From Elusimicrobiota bacterium (GTDB lineage Bacteria > Elusimicrobiota > Elusimicrobia > UBA1565 > UBA9628), in NCBI GenBank assembly GCA_028717865.1, contig JAQUMZ010000106.1, positions 1 to 8,040 of the forward strand: DNA of 8,040 bases, given 5' to 3'. The position numbers and the translations under genes were made by a program. The notes under the pieces were generated by a model. It did not search any database and was not told the origin of the DNA. It worked only from the letters and a program-made list of their open reading frames with translations. How positions within the stretch are numbered: the stretch's first letter is position 1; every line of letters starts with the position of its first letter. This document shows positions 6,608 through 8,040 of this stretch, one piece after another.

Positions 6608-6660
6608 GAGCGCAGCGACCACGCAACAAGACAAGCGCTTGAGCGCAGCGAGAGCGCAAC
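6608..6660. repeat. 20-nt imperfect direct repeat (GAGCGCAGCGA...CGCAAC)
   Basis: The unit at 6608-6627 recurs at 6641-6660 with 17 of 20 bases identical and a 33-nt period. Both start GAGCGCAGCGA and end CGCAAC. The second copy ends on the first base of the next hairpin. Its role is unknown; it could be a fragment of a dispersed repeat or a local duplication. Confidence 0.55.
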
Positions 6661-6688
6661 CGGCTCGCCCATAGGAGGGGCGAGCCGG
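6660..6688 (-). terminator. Hairpin just after the SDR stop, likely terminator
   Basis: CCGGCTCGCCC pairs perfectly with GGGCGAGCCGG (11 bp) around a 7-nt loop, 14 nt past the SDR stop on the minus strand. The position is typical of an intrinsic terminator, but the bases after it (GTTGCGCTC) are not a T-run, so termination strength is uncertain. Confidence 0.5.
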
Positions 6689-6702
6689 AGCCGTCGGGGT
6701 GG

Positions 6703-7476
6703 TTATTGCTTCGGCCGCCGGCGGGAGGCGGGGCCGGCGATGCGGTCGTAGACGAAGTCGGGCAGGTGCCGGACCACGTGCCGCAGCGCCGTCGAGAAGG
6801 GCCAGGGGAAATGTACCAGGCTGCGGCGGGCCTCTATGCCCCGGATCATGGCCGCGGCGGCCGGCCCCGGCTCCATCAAGAAGGGCATGTCCTCCGGCCG
6901 CCAGCGCGAGGTCATCTCGGTGCGCACGAACCCGGGGCAGATGGTGACCACGTCGACGCCCGTGCCGCGCAGGTCCACGCGCAGCGACTCGAGCAGGGTT
7001 ATGGCCGCGGCCTTGCTGGCGCTGTAGGGGCCGGAGCGCGGGATGCCCCGCCAGCCCGCCACGCTGGCTACGCCCGCGATCACCCCGGAGCGCGCCCGGA
7101 GCATGTCGGGCAGGACGGCCTCGATCCAGTTGGCCAGGCCGAAGACGTTGACGTCGAAGACCCGGCGGAAGTCCTGGGCCGAGAAGCGCTCGCGCGCGTC
7201 GGCGGATATGGACATCCCCGCGTTGAGCACGGCCCAGTCCAGGCCGCCGAAGCGCTCGCGCAGGGCCGCGTAGTGGGCGCCGACCACGGCGGCGTCCTCC
7301 ACCGCGCCGGGCAGGACCAGGACCTCGGCTCCGCGGGCCTGGACCTCGGCCGCGGTCCGGCGCAGCAGGGACTCGCGGCGGCCGGTCAGCGCCAGGCGGG
7401 TGCCGGCGCCGGCGAGCCGCAGGGCGAGCTCGCGGCCCAGGCCGGAGGTGGCGCCGGTGATCAGTATCCGTTTCAT
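6703..7476 (-). CDS. Short-chain dehydrogenase/reductase (SDR), classical type
   Basis: A 257-residue NAD(P)-dependent oxidoreductase with all classical SDR landmarks. These are the cofactor loop TGATSGLG (7-14), NAG (85-87), the helix Asn in FDVN (N110), catalytic S138 (ASVAG), Y151 and K155 (PYSASK), and PGFVRTEM (181-188). The Arg pair in TGRRE (33-34), after the second strand, suggests NADP(H) preference. The C-terminal part (HFPWPFSTALRHVVRHLPDF) is hydrophobic and basic, as in a common group of SDRs annotated only as oxidoreductases; the substrate cannot be told. The start ATG 7476 overlaps the stop of the upstream permease gene as ATGA, and the protein begins right at the Rossmann strand (MKRILITG). 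No good Shine-Dalgarno is seen, which fits translational coupling. The frame is open to 7758 upstream, but that stretch is antisense-type shadow of the permease gene in another frame. Confidence 0.92.
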   Translation of the reverse strand: MKRILITGATSGLGRELALRLAGAGTRLALTGRRESLLRRTAAEVQARGAEVLVLPGAVEDAAVVGAHYAALRERFGGLDWAVLNAGMSISADARERFSAQDFRRVFDVNVFGLANWIEAVLPDMLRARSGVIAGVASVAGWRGIPRSGPYSASKAAAITLLESLRVDLRGTGVDVVTICPGFVRTEMTSRWRPEDMPFLMEPGPAAAAMIRGIEARRSLVHFPWPFSTALRHVVRHLPDFVYDRIAGPASRRRPKQ

Positions 7477-8040
7477 GCCGACCGCCGGCGCAGATAGTAG
7501 GCCGGGATGCCCAGCAGGACTATGAGCAGCCCCGGCCAGGTGTAGGCCGGCTTGTAGACCAGCAGGTCCGCCCCGATGGCGGCCGAGACCGCGATGTAGA
7601 GCGCGGGCAGTACGGGATAGCCCCAGGCCCGGTGCGGCCGCGCGGCCTGGGGCCGGCGGCGGCGCAGCACGAAGACGCCGGCGATGGTCAGGCAGTAGAA
7701 GATCAGCGTCGCGAAGATCACGTAGTCGAGCAAGTCGCCGTAGGCGCCCGTCAGGCACAGGCCGCAGGCCCAGGCGGCCTGCACCACGAGCGCGACACCC
7801 GGGACCGAGTCGCGGTTGAGCGACGCGGCGCGGCGGAAGAACAGTCCGTCCTGGGCCATGGCGTAGTAGACGCGCGCCCCCGAGAGGATGAGCCCGTTGT
7901 TGCAGCCGAAGGTCGAGACCATGATGAGCGCGGCCATGGCCGCGGCTCCCGGCGCGCCGAATAGGCCGGCCAGGGCGGCCGCGGCCACGCGGTCGCCGGG
8001 GGCGTCGCGCAGCGCCTCCATGGGCAGCGCGCAGAGATAG
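7473..8040 (-). CDS. APC-family amino-acid permease, C-terminal part
   Basis: The frame is open to the right edge, so the gene starts outside the window and the ATG at 8021 is internal. The visible 188 residues correspond to roughly transmembrane helices 8-12 of a permease of 450-500 aa. Helix-like segments are AAMAALIMVSTFGCNNGLIL, then after the loop VYYAMAQDGLFF come GVALVVQAAWACGLCLTG, LLDYVIFATLIFYCLTIAGV, PVLPALYIAVSAAIGADLLV and TWPGLLIVLLGIPAYYLRRR. The loop with ARVYYAMAQDGLFF and the RPHRAWGYPVLP segment are typical of APC amino-acid/polyamine transporters of the LAT-like type. It should sit in the inner membrane and carry amino acids or amines, probably as proton symport or exchange; the substrate-binding helices 1 and 6 are outside the window, so specificity cannot be judged. 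It overlaps the SDR start by 4 nt. Confidence 0.88.
   Translation of the reverse strand, partial: YLCALPMEALRDAPGDRVAAAALAGLFGAPGAAAMAALIMVSTFGCNNGLILSGARVYYAMAQDGLFFRRAASLNRDSVPGVALVVQAAWACGLCLTGAYGDLLDYVIFATLIFYCLTIAGVFVLRRRRPQAARPHRAWGYPVLPALYIAVSAAIGADLLVYKPAYTWPGLLIVLLGIPAYYLRRRSA

Larger units (their letters stand above)
6450..6702. other. Gene-free spacer between the SDR operon and glgC
   Basis: About 250 bp without a credible gene. The minus frame covering it is the upstream extension of glgC with an Arg/Pro/Ala-rich translation and no start signal. It holds three perfect GC-rich inverted repeats (6501-6526, 6528-6561, 6660-6688) and a 20-nt direct repeat. The short word GAGCGCAAC occurs at 6485-6493, and AGCGCAAC recurs at 6653-6660. 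It probably contains the end of the SDR transcript and the glgC upstream region; a structured RNA is possible but not shown. Confidence 0.6.

Noticed and set aside
6423..6659. N-terminal extension of glgC up to ATG 6659
   Set aside because: The extension spans the TATAAT and AGGAGG signals and the hairpins, and its translation is Arg/Pro/Ala-rich and unlike any GlgC N-terminus.
5529..6674. Plus-strand open frame of 381 aa opposite glgC
   Set aside because: It is a shadow of glgC on the other strand; the translation is Gly/Val/His-rich with no motifs and no ribosome binding site.
7477..7758. N-terminal extension of the SDR to 7758
   Set aside because: The SDR Rossmann strand begins at MKRILITG (7476); the upstream part overlaps the permease in a different frame.
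1..8040. CRISPR array, tRNA or rRNA genes, transposase or phage genes
   Set aside because: No regularly spaced identical repeats, no tRNA/rRNA landmarks and no mobile-element proteins were seen on either strand.

Overview
This is about 8 kb of GC-rich bacterial DNA, mostly ordinary chromosome. No phage, CRISPR, toxin or defence genes are visible. The phylum cannot be fixed from sequence alone. The long Pro/Ala-rich stretch after the signal peptide of the secreted peptidase, together with a plant/cyanobacterial-type GlgC and an RlmM homologue, makes me think of an uncultivated group such as Elusimicrobiota. That is a guess from memory, not a demonstrated assignment.

Layout from left to right: (1) the 3' part of a FecR-domain protein gene (+). 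(2) A roughly 100-bp cluster of three related repeat copies with a GGTGCC(A)GGCAC core, arranged so they can fold into alternative hairpins. (3) A convergent RlmM-like 23S rRNA 2'-O-methyltransferase gene (-), whose last codons and stop lie inside the repeat. (4) A divergent intergenic region of 106 bp with -10-like hexamers 5-6 nt from each start codon and no Shine-Dalgarno sequence, suggesting leaderless transcripts. (5) A 797-aa secreted prolyl oligopeptidase (S9A, +) with its catalytic and proline-pocket residues intact. (6) A 69-aa very basic protein of unknown function (+), with a good ribosome binding site. (7) glgC, ADP-glucose pyrophosphorylase (-), convergent with the small gene and sharing TTAA at the stops. 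(8) About 280 bp without a gene, holding three perfect GC-rich hairpins, a 20-nt direct repeat and the glgC promoter/RBS. (9) A minus-strand operon running in from the right edge: the C-terminal part of an APC amino-acid permease overlapping by ATGA with a classical short-chain dehydrogenase/reductase.

The genes do not form one pathway: they cover glycogen precursor synthesis, rRNA modification, peptide degradation outside the cytoplasm, and an uptake/oxidoreductase pair. The points most worth a second look are the repeat that forms the rlmM C-terminus, the leaderless-looking divergent promoters, the hairpin/repeat spacer beside glgC, and the unidentified 69-aa basic protein. I found no convincing new multi-gene system.
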